Shown here piece by piece: positions 9,190-17,956 of a stretch of 64,000 nt of DNA. The stretch comes from Wohlfahrtiimonas chitiniclastica DSM 18708 (lineage in GTDB: Bacteria; Pseudomonadota; Gammaproteobacteria; Cardiobacteriales; Wohlfahrtiimonadaceae): the NCBI RefSeq assembly GCF_000375345.1, contig NZ_AQXD01000003.1, positions 186,001 to 250,000 of the forward strand. Reading direction: 5' to 3'. The notes beneath the pieces were generated by a model. The model saw only the letters and a program-made list of their open reading frames with translations. It was not told the DNA's origin and made no database searches. Position 1 is the first letter of the stretch; every line of letters starts with the position of its first letter. The position numbers and the translations under genes are program-made.

Positions 9190-11348
9190 TCAAAATCCCA
9201 AGGATCAATCTCACAAAAATGGCGAATGTGGCTTGGCAACTGCTGAGCCGCCACTGCCATCACATAATCAATCCATTGATGCAGCACTCGGCGATCCGCA
9301 CTTTGCAGCACCACATAAAAACGATAAAAATTCTGCCGTTTTGACAAAGCATTCGGATAAACGGGCGTGATGGTGATGGGGCAATTTTGCCCTTCAATGA
9401 AGGCCATCAATGCTTCAAAGCGCCGCAATGTTTCGGCTTCATTCACCCCTTCCACCTGAAACAATGCTTGATGGGCAAAGGGTGGAAACTCAAAGTCTTC
9501 ACGCTGCGCCAATAAAGTTTTGGCAAATTTGCCATATCCCACTTTCGCAAGCTCTGTAAACAGTGCATGATCGGGAAAATGGGTTTGAATCATCACGCGG
9601 CCATGAGACACATCGCGCCCTGCTCTGCCTGAGACTTGCATTAACGTTTGCGCCAATTTCTCTTCCGCACGAAAGTCAGACGAATACAAAATGCCATCAA
9701 TATCCAGCATGCCCACCAAGGTCACTTTTGCAAAGTCATGACCTTTCGCAATCATTTGTGTGCCGATGATGATGTCTGCTGTGCCATCGATCACATCATT
9801 CACAGCCGCCGCAAAGGCATTTTTTGTGCGCAGCTGATCACGATCAAAGCGCACCACATTCGCCTGCGGAAATGCATCAGACAATGCTTTTTCAATGCGC
9901 TCCGTGCCTTGCCCCATCATTTTTAACAGATGGCTGTCACACGATGGACACGTCTGCGGTAAACGTTCACGGTGCCCACAATGATGGCAGCGCAAACTGT
10001 GGGATTTTCGGTACACCGTCAAACGGTATTGGCATGCCGTACACTCTGGCACCCAACCGCAGGATTCACACATCAATACAGGCGAATAACCACGACGATT
10101 GATATAAATGATCACCTGCTCTTTGCGCGCTAATGTCTCTTCAATGGCATCTAACAGCTCAGAGGACAAGCCATCCATCACCATCGCTTCATTCATGTCC
10201 ACAACTGACCATTTTGGCGGTGCACCTTTTGCTCGCGAAGCTAAGGATAGATGCTGATAACGTCCGCGTGCCACATTATTCACCGTTTCTAAAATGGGGG
10301 TCGCTGAACCGAGCATAATGGGAATCTTTAAAAAATGGGCACGCGTAATGGCAGCATCATGAGCAGAATAACGCACCGTATCACGCTGACGATAAGAGCC
10401 ATCATGCTCTTCATCAATGATGATGAGCCCTAAATTATCAAACGGCGTAAAGAGCGCTGAGCGTGTGCCAATCACCAACGGCACCGTATGATGGCGCGCT
10501 GCCTCCCACGCTGCCATTTTTTGCGTTTCATTGACCTCAGAATGCACCACCACAAACGGAATGTTTAAAATGCGTTCCACACGCTCAATGAATTGCGGCG
10601 TTAGGCCAATTTCTGGCACTAAAATCAGCACTTGCTGCCCTGCGGCTAAAACTTTTTTCACCCATTCTAAATAAACAGCCGTTTTCCCTGAGCCTGTCAC
10701 GCCTTCTAATACCGTGGTGGAAAATTGTTTCAGCTGTAATGCATCGACGGCCGTTTGCTGCTCAGTATTAAGCACATATGGCAAGGGAGGAAAGGCATGA
10801 TTTGAATGATCCACCGCTGGCGCATACGCCGATTGATGAATGATGACGCCTTCATCTAACAACAATTTCTCATGGGATTTAAGTGCACTGTGCGCTTTAA
10901 AAAACGCTGTGCGTTCAATGGGCACTACAGGACTGAGCGTTTCTAACAGCGTCACTTTTGCAGTTTTGCCCGCATTGTTCGCCATCCATGTTTGATACTG
11001 CTCACTGAGTGTCAGAAGCGTCACGACGCTGCGCTGATAGAGCTCAAGCTTACGGAGCTTTTGTGGGAGCATCATGCGGTACACAAGCCCAATGGGCGCA
11101 TGATAATAGTTGGCAATCCATTGCCCAAGGCGCAATAAATCCTCGGTAAACGCGGCAGATTCATCCAAGCATTCTGCTGTTTTAAGCCGATCATATTCGC
11201 TTTTTTCAACCGTGCCCACCACAATGCCCACCACGCGCCGTGGACCAAAGAGCACATTCACACGATGACCAATGGGCGCTGTTTCCACCGCCATTTCATA
11301 ATCAAAGAGCGAATACAGCGGGCATGGCACCGCAACTTGAACAATCAT
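9186..11348 (-). CDS. priA: Primosomal protein N' (replication restart helicase)
   Basis: 720 residues, a normal length (E. coli 732). PriA recognises stalled forks and D-loops, unwinds 3'-5', and starts reloading of the replicative helicase. The N-terminal 3'-DNA binding and winged-helix regions are at 1-180. The helicase core has Walker A GVTGSGKT (216-223) and Walker B IIDEEH (312-315 for DEEH). The zinc-binding insertion has eight Cys between 427 and 470 (CESC, CTAC, CHHC, CPSC). MGQGTERIE follows. ATG 11348 lies 1 bp after the sohB stop, so the two form an operon. The 3' end overlaps the convergent slp gene. Confidence 0.97.
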   Translation of the reverse strand: MIVQVAVPCPLYSLFDYEMAVETAPIGHRVNVLFGPRRVVGIVVGTVEKSEYDRLKTAECLDESAAFTEDLLRLGQWIANYYHAPIGLVYRMMLPQKLRKLELYQRSVVTLLTLSEQYQTWMANNAGKTAKVTLLETLSPVVPIERTAFFKAHSALKSHEKLLLDEGVIIHQSAYAPAVDHSNHAFPPLPYVLNTEQQTAVDALQLKQFSTTVLEGVTGSGKTAVYLEWVKKVLAAGQQVLILVPEIGLTPQFIERVERILNIPFVVVHSEVNETQKMAAWEAARHHTVPLVIGTRSALFTPFDNLGLIIIDEEHDGSYRQRDTVRYSAHDAAITRAHFLKIPIMLGSATPILETVNNVARGRYQHLSLASRAKGAPPKWSVVDMNEAMVMDGLSSELLDAIEETLARKEQVIIYINRRGYSPVLMCESCGWVPECTACQYRLTVYRKSHSLRCHHCGHRERLPQTCPSCDSHLLKMMGQGTERIEKALSDAFPQANVVRFDRDQLRTKNAFAAAVNDVIDGTADIIIGTQMIAKGHDFAKVTLVGMLDIDGILYSSDFRAEEKLAQTLMQVSGRAGRDVSHGRVMIQTHFPDHALFTELAKVGYGKFAKTLLAQREDFEFPPFAHQALFQVEGVNEAETLRRFEALMAFIEGQNCPITITPVYPNALSKRQNFYRFYVVLQSADRRVLHQWIDYVMAVAAQQLPSHIRHFCEIDPWDFD

Positions 11349-11349
11349 A

Positions 11350-12348
11350 TCAGTACGAAAAACGCGATTGTAATTTCGCCAACATCTTCAACATGCCGCT
11401 GCGTAGGCTTTTACGCTCCACATACGCCACATGAATCACGCGAAAATCTGTCAATTTCGACAATAAATAATCATCACTGGTTTGCAACGCATCCACAAGG
11501 TTTAAATTCAATGCTTGAGAACCGAGCCAATGTTCACCCGTAGCAATTTTCTCAATGTCCACTTGTGGGCGATGCTTGGCCACATACTCTTTGAAAATTA
11601 CATGCACATCTTCTAGCTCTTCTTTGAACTTCTCGCGCCCTTCTTCTGTGTTTTCGCCAAACATCGTAACGGTGCGTTTATATTTACCGGCTGTGAATTG
11701 CTCATAATCAATGTTGTATTTTTCCAATAAGCGATGGAAATTTGGCAACTGCGCCACAACGCCAATGGAACCGATGATGGCAAACGGTGCCGCCACAATG
11801 CGATCCGCCACACATGCCATTAAATAGCCGCCGCTGGCTGCCACTTCATCCACCGCAACCGTTAAATTGAGTTGTTTGGCAGAAAAGCGTTCAAGCTGCG
11901 CTGCGGCTAAACCATAACCATTCACAACGCCACCTGGGCTTGTCAAACGCACCAACACTTCATCCTCAGCTTTTGCCACACTGAGCACGGCATTCACTTC
12001 TTGCTTTAAGTTTTGTGCAGCGTGTGCAGCGGTATCACCATCAAAATCGATCACAAAGAGCTTAGGTTGTGGTTTTTTCTCAGAGTCGGCCGCTTCTTGC
12101 GATTTTTTCCAAAACTGCCACCATTTTTTATGTGGCTTTTGTAGATCCTCTACCGCTTCATCCTCAATCAAATCTTGATAAGATGCTTTTAATTCTTCAA
12201 AAGCATCTGAGAGATCATCAAACTGAATCTCCCCTTTTTTCTTTTTTAAATCACGGCCACTTTTGAGCACAATCAAAATCATCACCAATGCCACAACAAT
12301 GGTGGTGAGCTTTAGGAAAAATAAAAAATAGTTGGCTAAAAAATCCAC
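11350..12348 (-). CDS. sohB: Inner-membrane S49-family peptidase SohB
   Basis: 332 residues. An N-terminal membrane helix (about 8-28) is followed by a hydrophilic linker and an SppA-like S49 protease domain facing the periplasm. The Ser-Lys dyad is Ser172 in AASGGYL and Lys224 in GKYKRT. The 52-residue gap equals that in E. coli SohB (178/230). It probably degrades cleaved signal peptides or misfolded envelope proteins. AAGGAG lies just upstream of ATG 12348. It is transcribed ahead of priA with a 1-bp gap, and a terminator of the upstream ppi gene lies only ~20 bp before the start, so its promoter must overlap that region. Confidence 0.93.
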   Translation of the reverse strand: MDFLANYFLFFLKLTTIVVALVMILIVLKSGRDLKKKKGEIQFDDLSDAFEELKASYQDLIEDEAVEDLQKPHKKWWQFWKKSQEAADSEKKPQPKLFVIDFDGDTAAHAAQNLKQEVNAVLSVAKAEDEVLVRLTSPGGVVNGYGLAAAQLERFSAKQLNLTVAVDEVAASGGYLMACVADRIVAAPFAIIGSIGVVAQLPNFHRLLEKYNIDYEQFTAGKYKRTVTMFGENTEEGREKFKEELEDVHVIFKEYVAKHRPQVDIEKIATGEHWLGSQALNLNLVDALQTSDDYLLSKLTDFRVIHVAYVERKSLRSGMLKMLAKLQSRFSY

Positions 12349-12369
12349 TCGCTGCTCCTTGTGTTATTC

Positions 12370-12402
12370 AATAAAAAAGCCCAAATCAAGGATTCAGGCT
12401 TT
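12370..12402 (-). terminator. Rho-independent terminator of the fab-yciB-bolA-ppi operon
   Basis: On the minus strand AAAGCC-TGAATC, loop CTT, GATTTG-GGCTTT gives a 12-bp stem with two G-T pairs, then a T-rich tail (A-run at 12371-12378 on the plus strand). It sits between ppi and sohB. Confidence 0.85.
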
Positions 12403-12427
12403 TCGGTGTCATTGACTCAAGCAATGC

Positions 12428-13252
12428 TTATTGCGCTTTATACTCGATTTTAATTTTTTGCTGAATCGCTTCAATTTTATCACGAAGCTTTTGCTCTGTG
12501 AGGGATTCTTTGATGCGATCTTTAGACTCATCTAAAGTGGCTACAGGGGTTTCACGCACTTCTTCTAAATTGATGATGTGGTAACCAAACTGTGTTTTCA
12601 CAGGTTCAGCTGACACCTCACCTGGCTTCATGGTTTGTAACGCTTCACCAAATTCAGGCACCATCACTTGTGCACGGAACCAACCAAGTTCACCGCCATT
12701 TGCTTTTGAGCCCGGATCTTTAGAGTATTTCTTCGCAGCCTCTGCAAAAGACAAAGATTTTTTCTTCGCTTTTAACTCAGCAAGCACTTTATCGGCTTCT
12801 TCTTTTGAATCCACTAAAATGTGCGCCGCGCGATACTCATTTTTATCAAGGGCTTTGACTTGTTTGTCATATTCAGCTTTCATTTCATCATCTGAGATCT
12901 GAATGCTGTCTAATGTTTTTTTCAAATACGCTTGGGATAAACCTAAACGCTCTGCATGTTCGATGAATTTTTTATACTCAGGGGTTTCATCTAACTGTTC
13001 TTTTTTCGCTTTAGCGGCCAATTTTTCTTGCAATGCATATTGTGCAATCAAATCATTGAGCTGCTGTGAGTTTTGTAAAAAAGATAAATCATCCGTACCC
13101 ACAACCGGTTCAATGGCTGCTTGAAACGCTGCTTTAGACAAAGGCTTACCATCAACAATCGCCACAGGATCTGGCACTTCGAATGTTTGGGCAAAGCTTG
13201 CGCCTACAAAACTGCTCATTACCAATGCTGCACTAATCAATGTTTTTTTCAT
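12428..13252 (-). CDS. Periplasmic parvulin-type peptidyl-prolyl isomerase (SurA/PpiC-like)
   Basis: 274 residues from ATG 13252, which is preceded by AAGGAC. The longer frame begins 36 bp upstream, before the true signal peptide. MKKTLISAALVMSSFVGASFAQ is a Sec signal with likely cleavage at ASFA-Q. Residues ~25-125 form a SurA-N-like chaperone region. A single parvulin domain spans ~130-235: EYRAAHILVDSKEEA, SKDPGSKANGGELGWF, MVPEFGEAL and QFGYHIINLEE are the classical blocks. It catalyses prolyl cis-trans isomerisation and probably chaperones exported proteins. The 3' gene of the bolA cluster; the same yciB-bolA-isomerase order occurs in other beta/gammaproteobacteria (known synteny). Confidence 0.93.
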   Translation of the reverse strand: MKKTLISAALVMSSFVGASFAQTFEVPDPVAIVDGKPLSKAAFQAAIEPVVGTDDLSFLQNSQQLNDLIAQYALQEKLAAKAKKEQLDETPEYKKFIEHAERLGLSQAYLKKTLDSIQISDDEMKAEYDKQVKALDKNEYRAAHILVDSKEEADKVLAELKAKKKSLSFAEAAKKYSKDPGSKANGGELGWFRAQVMVPEFGEALQTMKPGEVSAEPVKTQFGYHIINLEEVRETPVATLDESKDRIKESLTEQKLRDKIEAIQQKIKIEYKAQ

Positions 13253-13262
13253 AATCATGTCC

Positions 13263-13532
13263 TTATTCTGTCGGAACGGTTGCATCAATACTCAATGCGT
13301 GGATGTCGCTGTCCATCATTGACGCTAACGCTGCATAGACCATTCTGTGACGTTTGATGGGGGTTTGCCCAATAAATGCACGCGAACAGATCTTCACAGA
13401 GAAGTGGCCTGCACCATTTTGTGCGCCAGCATGTCCTGCATGATGGTGGCTATCATCCTCAATTTCAAGGAACTCTGGGGATAAATTTTCACGAAGTAAC
13501 GCTTCAATGCGCTCAACTCTTTGAACATTCAT
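13263..13532 (-). CDS. bolA: BolA-family protein
   Basis: 89 residues with the BolA fold: VERIEALLRENLSPEFLEIEDDSHHHAGH, then HFSVKICSRAFIGQTPIKRHRMVYAAL and a C-terminal HALSIDA helix/strand. The HHHAGHAG segment and the helix-turn-helix-like IKRHRMVY are conserved. BolA proteins partner monothiol glutaredoxins in Fe-S cluster trafficking and influence cell shape under stress. It ends 10 bp before ppi, whose ribosome-binding site lies in the gap, and starts 2 bp after yciB. No glutaredoxin gene is adjacent. Confidence 0.95.
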   Translation of the reverse strand: MNVQRVERIEALLRENLSPEFLEIEDDSHHHAGHAGAQNGAGHFSVKICSRAFIGQTPIKRHRMVYAALASMMDSDIHALSIDATVPTE

Positions 13533-13534
13533 GC

Positions 13535-14110
13535 TTATGACTCCTTTGCTTGATTGTGTTTTTTGTTCTCACGGTAAAGATAACCGATCATCACCAATGA
13601 GAAAATTGTGGCTAAAATTGGGCCAATCACGGTTTTGTAGAGCACCCAACCTTCATTTGACACATTCATCACCACCAATGCAGTGTTAATGAGCCCGCTG
13701 ATGAAGAAATAGGTCATCCAAATCAAGTTTTGTTTGAGCCAAACATGATCAGGAATATTGAGCTCTAAATGCTTGGCAAAGAAGTATTTAAATGGCATCG
13801 TTTTAGAAAAATACATCACCAACAAAGCAATACAGAGCACTGCATTGATCACCGTTGGCCGCCATTTAATGAAGGCTTCATTGTCAAAATAGACCGTCAA
13901 ACCTGAAAACAATAACAAGCTGATCAGCATGCCCCAAGTTTTCATATTCGTTTGACGATAACACACAACGCAAGCTGCAGCCGCAACAATTGCGCTGATG
14001 AGTAGAACTTTCGTGGCAAAAATTAAATCTTTACCACCAAAAAAGAATGCTGCTAAAAATGCAACCGATGTTGCACCGAGGGCAATTTGTGGAATATTAA
14101 TTCGACGCAA
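13535..14110 (-). CDS. yciB: Septation protein A family (YciB) inner-membrane protein
   Basis: 191 residues with about five to six membrane helices. The KWRPTVINAVL motif (residues ~82-92) followed by a second helix pair is diagnostic of the YciB/IspZ family, inner-membrane proteins linked to cell-envelope synthesis and septation. The only early start in frame is TTG at 14110, which overlaps the end of fabD by 14 bp; the next Met is residue 56, inside the conserved region. Translation is probably coupled to fabD. The N-terminus is divergent from E. coli YciB. Confidence 0.85.
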   Translation of the reverse strand: MRRINIPQIALGATSVAFLAAFFFGGKDLIFATKVLLISAIVAAAACVVCYRQTNMKTWGMLISLLLFSGLTVYFDNEAFIKWRPTVINAVLCIALLVMYFSKTMPFKYFFAKHLELNIPDHVWLKQNLIWMTYFFISGLINTALVVMNVSNEGWVLYKTVIGPILATIFSLVMIGYLYRENKKHNQAKES

Positions 14111-15041
14111 AATTCTCTACAACCTCATTCAATGTTGCTTCACTGTCAATGTTATAAGAGGTGAGCCCCTTATCAATGCGCTTATTTAAGCCTGTTAATA
14201 CTTTACCTGGGCCACATTCAACTAAACGCGTCACACCAGCTTTGGCCATCGCTTCGATGGTTTCTGTCCAGCGCACTGGTTGATACAGCTGCTCAATTAA
14301 GCACGTTTTAATGGTTTGTGCATCTGTGTGGCTTTGTACGTCCACATTGTGTAAGACTGCAATGCTTGGTGCATTAAAAGTCAATGCTGCCATGTCCACA
14401 GCTAAACGATCTGCCGCAGGTTTCATCAGCATACAATGAGAAGGCACAGACACAGGCAATGGCATCGCTTTACGTGCGCCTTTTTCTTTGGCCAAAACAC
14501 TTGCGCGTTCAACCGCAGCAGCTGTACCTGCAATCACCACTTGACCGGGTGAGTTAAAATTCACCGCTGATAAAACATCGCCATGGGCCGCTTCTTCACA
14601 CAAGGCAACCACTGCGGCATCATCCATGCCTAAAATCGCAGCCATTGCGCCTTCACCTGGTTGCACGGCTTCTTGCATGTATGATGCACGTTTAGACACC
14701 AATTGCACAGCATCTTTAAACGATAAAACGCCTGCCGCCACCATCGCTGAGTATTCACCTAAGCTGTGACCGGCTAAAAATTGTGGACGAACTTCTGTGG
14801 ATTCACACCACAAGCGCCACAATGCAATGCTCACCGTTAAAATAGCCGGTTGCGTGATCACAGTTTTGCTCAATTCTTCTTTTGAGCCTTCCAAAATAAT
14901 GGTGCTTAAATCAAAGCCCAATGCTTCGTTTGCTTCTGCTAACGTTGCAGCCACCACAGGATGATCTTTCACATCACTGAGCATGCCTTCTGTTTGTGAG
15001 CCTTGTCCTGGAAAAATAAAAGCCAAATCATTTTGAATCAT
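14097..15041 (-). CDS. fabD: Malonyl-CoA:ACP transacylase
   Basis: 314 residues. It loads malonyl groups onto acyl carrier protein for type II fatty-acid synthesis. FIFPGQGSQ lies near the N-terminus, the catalytic Ser is in AGHSLGEYSA, and the conserved His is in PVSVPSHCMLM. The ending LVECGPGKVLTGLNKRI is typical. ATG 15041 has AGAGG upstream; the longer frame to 15083 adds a stretch overlapping fabH. fabD follows fabH by 14 bp. The usual next genes fabG and acpP are absent; yciB follows instead. Confidence 0.96.
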   Translation of the reverse strand: MIQNDLAFIFPGQGSQTEGMLSDVKDHPVVAATLAEANEALGFDLSTIILEGSKEELSKTVITQPAILTVSIALWRLWCESTEVRPQFLAGHSLGEYSAMVAAGVLSFKDAVQLVSKRASYMQEAVQPGEGAMAAILGMDDAAVVALCEEAAHGDVLSAVNFNSPGQVVIAGTAAAVERASVLAKEKGARKAMPLPVSVPSHCMLMKPAADRLAVDMAALTFNAPSIAVLHNVDVQSHTDAQTIKTCLIEQLYQPVRWTETIEAMAKAGVTRLVECGPGKVLTGLNKRIDKGLTSYNIDSEATLNEVVENFASN

Positions 15042-15055
15042 AAAAACCTCTTGTA

Positions 15056-16009
15056 TTACATGCGAATGAGGGCAGAACCCCAAGTGAACCCGCCGCCAAA
15101 TGCTTCTAATAAAACCAATTGTCCTTCTTTGACGCGACCATCACGGCGCGCCGCATCTAATGCCAATGGAATGCTCGCTGCGGATGTATTCGCATGCTGA
15201 TCCACAGTGATGACGATTTTACTGGAATCTAAGCCCATTTTTTTCGCCGTCGCATTGATGATGCGAAGGTTGGCTTGATGCGGAATCAACCAATCCACTT
15301 CGCTTGGGTCAATATTGTTGTGCGTCAATGTTTCGGAGACAATTTGATGCAATTTAGAGACCGCGTGCTTAAACACTTCGCTGCCCTTCATTTGTACATA
15401 CGGATTACCATCCACATCATCGACATACGGACGATCCACCATCAATAAATCTGCATGGCGACCATCGGAATGGATGTGTGTGGACAATACGCCAGCGGTT
15501 TCGCTCGCCTCTAAGATAATGGCTGCTGCCCCATCACCGAACAACACGCAAGTTGAGCGATCATCCCAGTTCAATAAGCGTGAATAGACCTCAGTTCCGA
15601 TCACTAAGGCACGTGTTGCTGAACCGGCTTTGATGAAATTATCCGCAACACTCAAGGCATAAATAAAACCTGAACATGCTGCGGTGACATCAAATGCAGG
15701 TGCAAAATGGTTGCCTAACTCTGCTTGGATCAATGTTGCAGTCGATGGATACACTTTATCGGGTGTGGAAGTTGCCACAACGATTAAATCAATGTCCTCT
15801 GCGCTCAAACCTGCATTTTCTAATGCAGAACGCGCCGCATTGGCACCAAAACTTGTCGCTGTTTCGCCTTCCTCTGCGATGTAGCGCTGATGAATCCCTG
15901 TACGCTCTACAATCCAGTCATGACTTGTTTCAATCTTTTTTGCTAAGTCATGATTGGTGACCACGTTGTTTGGCAAGTAGTGACCTGTTCCAATAATCTT
16001 AGAGTACAT
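15056..16009 (-). CDS. fabH: 3-oxoacyl-ACP synthase III (KAS III)
   Basis: 317 residues, the same length as E. coli FabH. It condenses acetyl-CoA with malonyl-ACP to start fatty-acid chains. The triad falls at exactly E. coli numbering: Cys112 in VTAACSGF, His244 in IPHQAN and Asn274 in HANTS. FGDGAAAIIL and the C-terminal GGGFTWGSALIRM are conserved. It begins 3 bp after the plsX stop. No internal rearrangements are visible. Confidence 0.97.
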   Translation of the reverse strand: MYSKIIGTGHYLPNNVVTNHDLAKKIETSHDWIVERTGIHQRYIAEEGETATSFGANAARSALENAGLSAEDIDLIVVATSTPDKVYPSTATLIQAELGNHFAPAFDVTAACSGFIYALSVADNFIKAGSATRALVIGTEVYSRLLNWDDRSTCVLFGDGAAAIILEASETAGVLSTHIHSDGRHADLLMVDRPYVDDVDGNPYVQMKGSEVFKHAVSKLHQIVSETLTHNNIDPSEVDWLIPHQANLRIINATAKKMGLDSSKIVITVDQHANTSAASIPLALDAARRDGRVKEGQLVLLEAFGGGFTWGSALIRM

Positions 16010-16012
16010 GCT

Positions 16013-17068
16013 TTAACCTTTAACTTGTTCCGAATCGGATGTTATACCATCTTCCACTGAAAATTGCTTCTCGATCTTGCCCACAACGTCCTGATCTGCA
16101 AGCTTGATGGCAATATTGATGGCATTGGCAAATGAAATGCGATCGGCATTTCCATGAGATTTAACCACGATACCACGTAACCCTAATAAACTCGCGCCAT
16201 TATAATTGCGCGGATCCACTTTGCTCTTTAAAGAACGCAAGACAGGCTTTGAAATCAAGGCTGCCATTTTCGTGAAGATGTTCTGTTTATAGGAGGCTTC
16301 TAAATACTTCGCCACCAATTTGCATGAGCCTTCCAATGTTTTTAATGCCACATTGCCCGAAAAACCATCACAAACGACAACGTCTACATCATCAAAGAAG
16401 ATGCCATCACCTTCCACAAAACCAATGTAGTTAACATCTGTATTTTGTAATAATTTCGCAGTTTCGCGCACTAAACTGTTGCCCTTAATGGCTTCTGAGC
16501 CAATGTTAAGGAGCGCCACTTTAGGGTTTTCATTCTTATCCACAGCCGTTGCAATGAGCGAACCCATCATGGCAAATTGCTGTAAATGTTTTGGTTCTTC
16601 ATCCACATTTGCCCCTAAATCGAGCATATGCACATGTTTATAAGGCGAACGAATCGATGGCAACACCGTACAAATCGCAGGACGATCAATTCCGGGCATC
16701 GTTTTTAACACAAAACGCGCCGTCGCCATTAAAGCCCCAGTATTACCCGCTGATACACATGCCATCGCTTGACCATTTTTCACTAAGTTAATGGCCACAC
16801 GCATTGAAGAATCTTTTTTGTTCTTAAGCGCACTTTGCGGTTGTTCATCCATCGCCACCACTTCGCTTGCGTGATGAATCACGATGCGTCCTGAGGTCAC
16901 CATAGGATGATTGCCAATGTGCGCTTTTAACTGCTCTTCTTGCCCAACGGCAATCACAGTCAGTTGATCATGTTCTGTAACAGTTGAAATAACGGCAGGC
17001 AATAGCTCGGCTAAGCCTTTATCGCCACTCATTACATCCACTGCAATCGTAATTTTTTGATTAAGCAC
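16013..17068 (-). CDS. plsX: Phosphate acyltransferase PlsX
   Basis: 351 residues. PlsX converts acyl-ACP to acyl-phosphate for phospholipid synthesis. IAVDVMSGDKG corresponds to the usual D-x-MGGD block, with Ser for the first Gly. SAGNTGALMATARF, RPAICTVLPS and VVCDGFSGNVALKTLEGSC are canonical. Start choice is poor: GTG 17068 has a weak GGAT upstream and gives the usual N-terminus; TTG 17080 is the longer alternative and has no ribosome-binding site. A strong terminator lies directly upstream (17094-17130), so expression depends on read-through or on a promoter squeezed into that gap. Confidence 0.93.
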   Translation of the reverse strand: MLNQKITIAVDVMSGDKGLAELLPAVISTVTEHDQLTVIAVGQEEQLKAHIGNHPMVTSGRIVIHHASEVVAMDEQPQSALKNKKDSSMRVAINLVKNGQAMACVSAGNTGALMATARFVLKTMPGIDRPAICTVLPSIRSPYKHVHMLDLGANVDEEPKHLQQFAMMGSLIATAVDKNENPKVALLNIGSEAIKGNSLVRETAKLLQNTDVNYIGFVEGDGIFFDDVDVVVCDGFSGNVALKTLEGSCKLVAKYLEASYKQNIFTKMAALISKPVLRSLKSKVDPRNYNGASLLGLRGIVVKSHGNADRISFANAINIAIKLADQDVVGKIEKQFSVEDGITSDSEQVKG

Positions 17069-17093
17069 CGTACTATCCAATAGAATTATTTAA

Positions 17094-17130
17094 TAAAAAA
17101 ACCCACGCAAATGTACATTTACGTAGGTTT
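17094..17130 (-). terminator. Strong terminator/attenuator between rpmF and plsX
   Basis: On the minus strand a 15-bp stem with two G-T pairs (arms 17116-17130 and 17099-17113, tiny TA loop) is followed by seven T residues. It sits 24 bp after the rpmF stop and ~25 bp before plsX, genes that are normally cotranscribed. It probably adjusts ribosomal-protein versus lipid-gene output. Confidence 0.85.
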
Positions 17131-17154
17131 TACTTTATCAACAATTGAGCGTAA

Positions 17155-17349
17155 TTACTCTACAGTTGGTACATTTTTATCAAAATTTAATACTTGGCGA
17201 CCACGGTAAAAGCCGTTAGCAGTGATGTGGTGACGACGATGTAATTCACCGCTTGTCGCATCAGTGCTTAATTGTGCACTTGTTAAGAAGTCGTGTGCAC
17301 GACGCATATTACGCTTTGAACGTGTTACTTTTGATTTCTGAACAGCCAT
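17155..17349 (-). CDS. rpmF: 50S ribosomal protein L32
   Basis: 64 residues, [19 protein letters not shown] at the N-terminus, a basic body with RRHHIT and FYRGRQVL. This is a bL32 of normal length. The zinc-binding cysteines found in some L32 proteins are absent (C-minus type), as in E. coli-type variants that do not need zinc. It lies 33 bp downstream of yceD, the conserved yceD-rpmF pair. Confidence 0.97.
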   Translation of the reverse strand: MAVQKSKVTRSKRNMRRAHDFLTSAQLSTDATSGELHRRHHITANGFYRGRQVLNFDKNVPTVE

Positions 17350-17382
17350 GTCTATTTCCTCTTAAAATTTACTAAAGAAAAA

Positions 17383-17883
17383 CTATTTTTTTAGTAATTC
17401 AGCAAGCTCTGCAAAAGGTTGTCTTGTTTCCTCTTGCGGTTGGAGCTTTTCTAAATAATCCTTTCCTTCGCAATCCTCATTTAGGTCATGCTTTGGCACT
17501 AAAGGTAAAGCTAATAATAGCTCGTCCTCTAATAGTTCTAAGAGATTCACATCATCTTCGTCAACTACTAAAATGGCCTCGTCATCGCCAATGAACTCTT
17601 GCTCAGACTCATCTTTGACAGGAATCCAGTGAATGGGCAAATCAAACTTTGTCTCGAAAGGTTCTAAACATCGTTGGCAAATTTGTGAAAGGGTCACTTC
17701 CACATTACCATTGATCTCTTTTTGCCCTAATGCATTGGTTTCACCTTGAATTCGAAAACGAATGGGCGAATCGACCGAATGCACTGCATCTCTCAATCGA
17801 GGAAAAAGCTCGACATCGAGCGCATCATCGTAAACCCGTCCTTCATTGACAGTTTTTCTGAGGGGAAACTCTGCGTATTTCAC
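17383..17883 (-). CDS. yceD: 23S rRNA accumulation protein YceD (DUF177)
   Basis: 166 residues. DUF177 is recognised by ISQ-type strand then CQRCLEPFETKFDLPIHWIPV (residues ~68-88), followed by an acidic stretch DDEAILVVDEDDVNLLELLEDELLLALPLVPKH. The CxxC pair is conserved in the family. YceD is needed for normal 23S rRNA accumulation and pairs genetically with rpmF. It is the first gene of the unit driven by the promoter at 17921-17949; the leader is about 30 nt. Confidence 0.9.
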   Translation of the reverse strand: MKYAEFPLRKTVNEGRVYDDALDVELFPRLRDAVHSVDSPIRFRIQGETNALGQKEINGNVEVTLSQICQRCLEPFETKFDLPIHWIPVKDESEQEFIGDDEAILVVDEDDVNLLELLEDELLLALPLVPKHDLNEDCEGKDYLEKLQPQEETRQPFAELAELLKK

Positions 17884-17920
17884 TTAAAATACCCTGCTAA
17901 TATTCTCAAAAAAGATTGCT

Positions 17921-17949
17921 ATTCTAATCTTTGCTGATTTTTTTGTCAA
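17921..17949 (-). promoter_or_regulatory. Strong sigma-70 promoter for yceD-rpmF
   Basis: Minus strand: TTGACA (17949-17944), 17-bp spacer, TAGAAT (17926-17921). A perfect -35 and a 5/6 -10 at ideal spacing, about 38 bp upstream of the yceD ATG. It separates the moaC operon from the yceD-rpmF-plsX-fab cluster. Confidence 0.8.
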
Positions 17950-17956
17950 AAATTCT

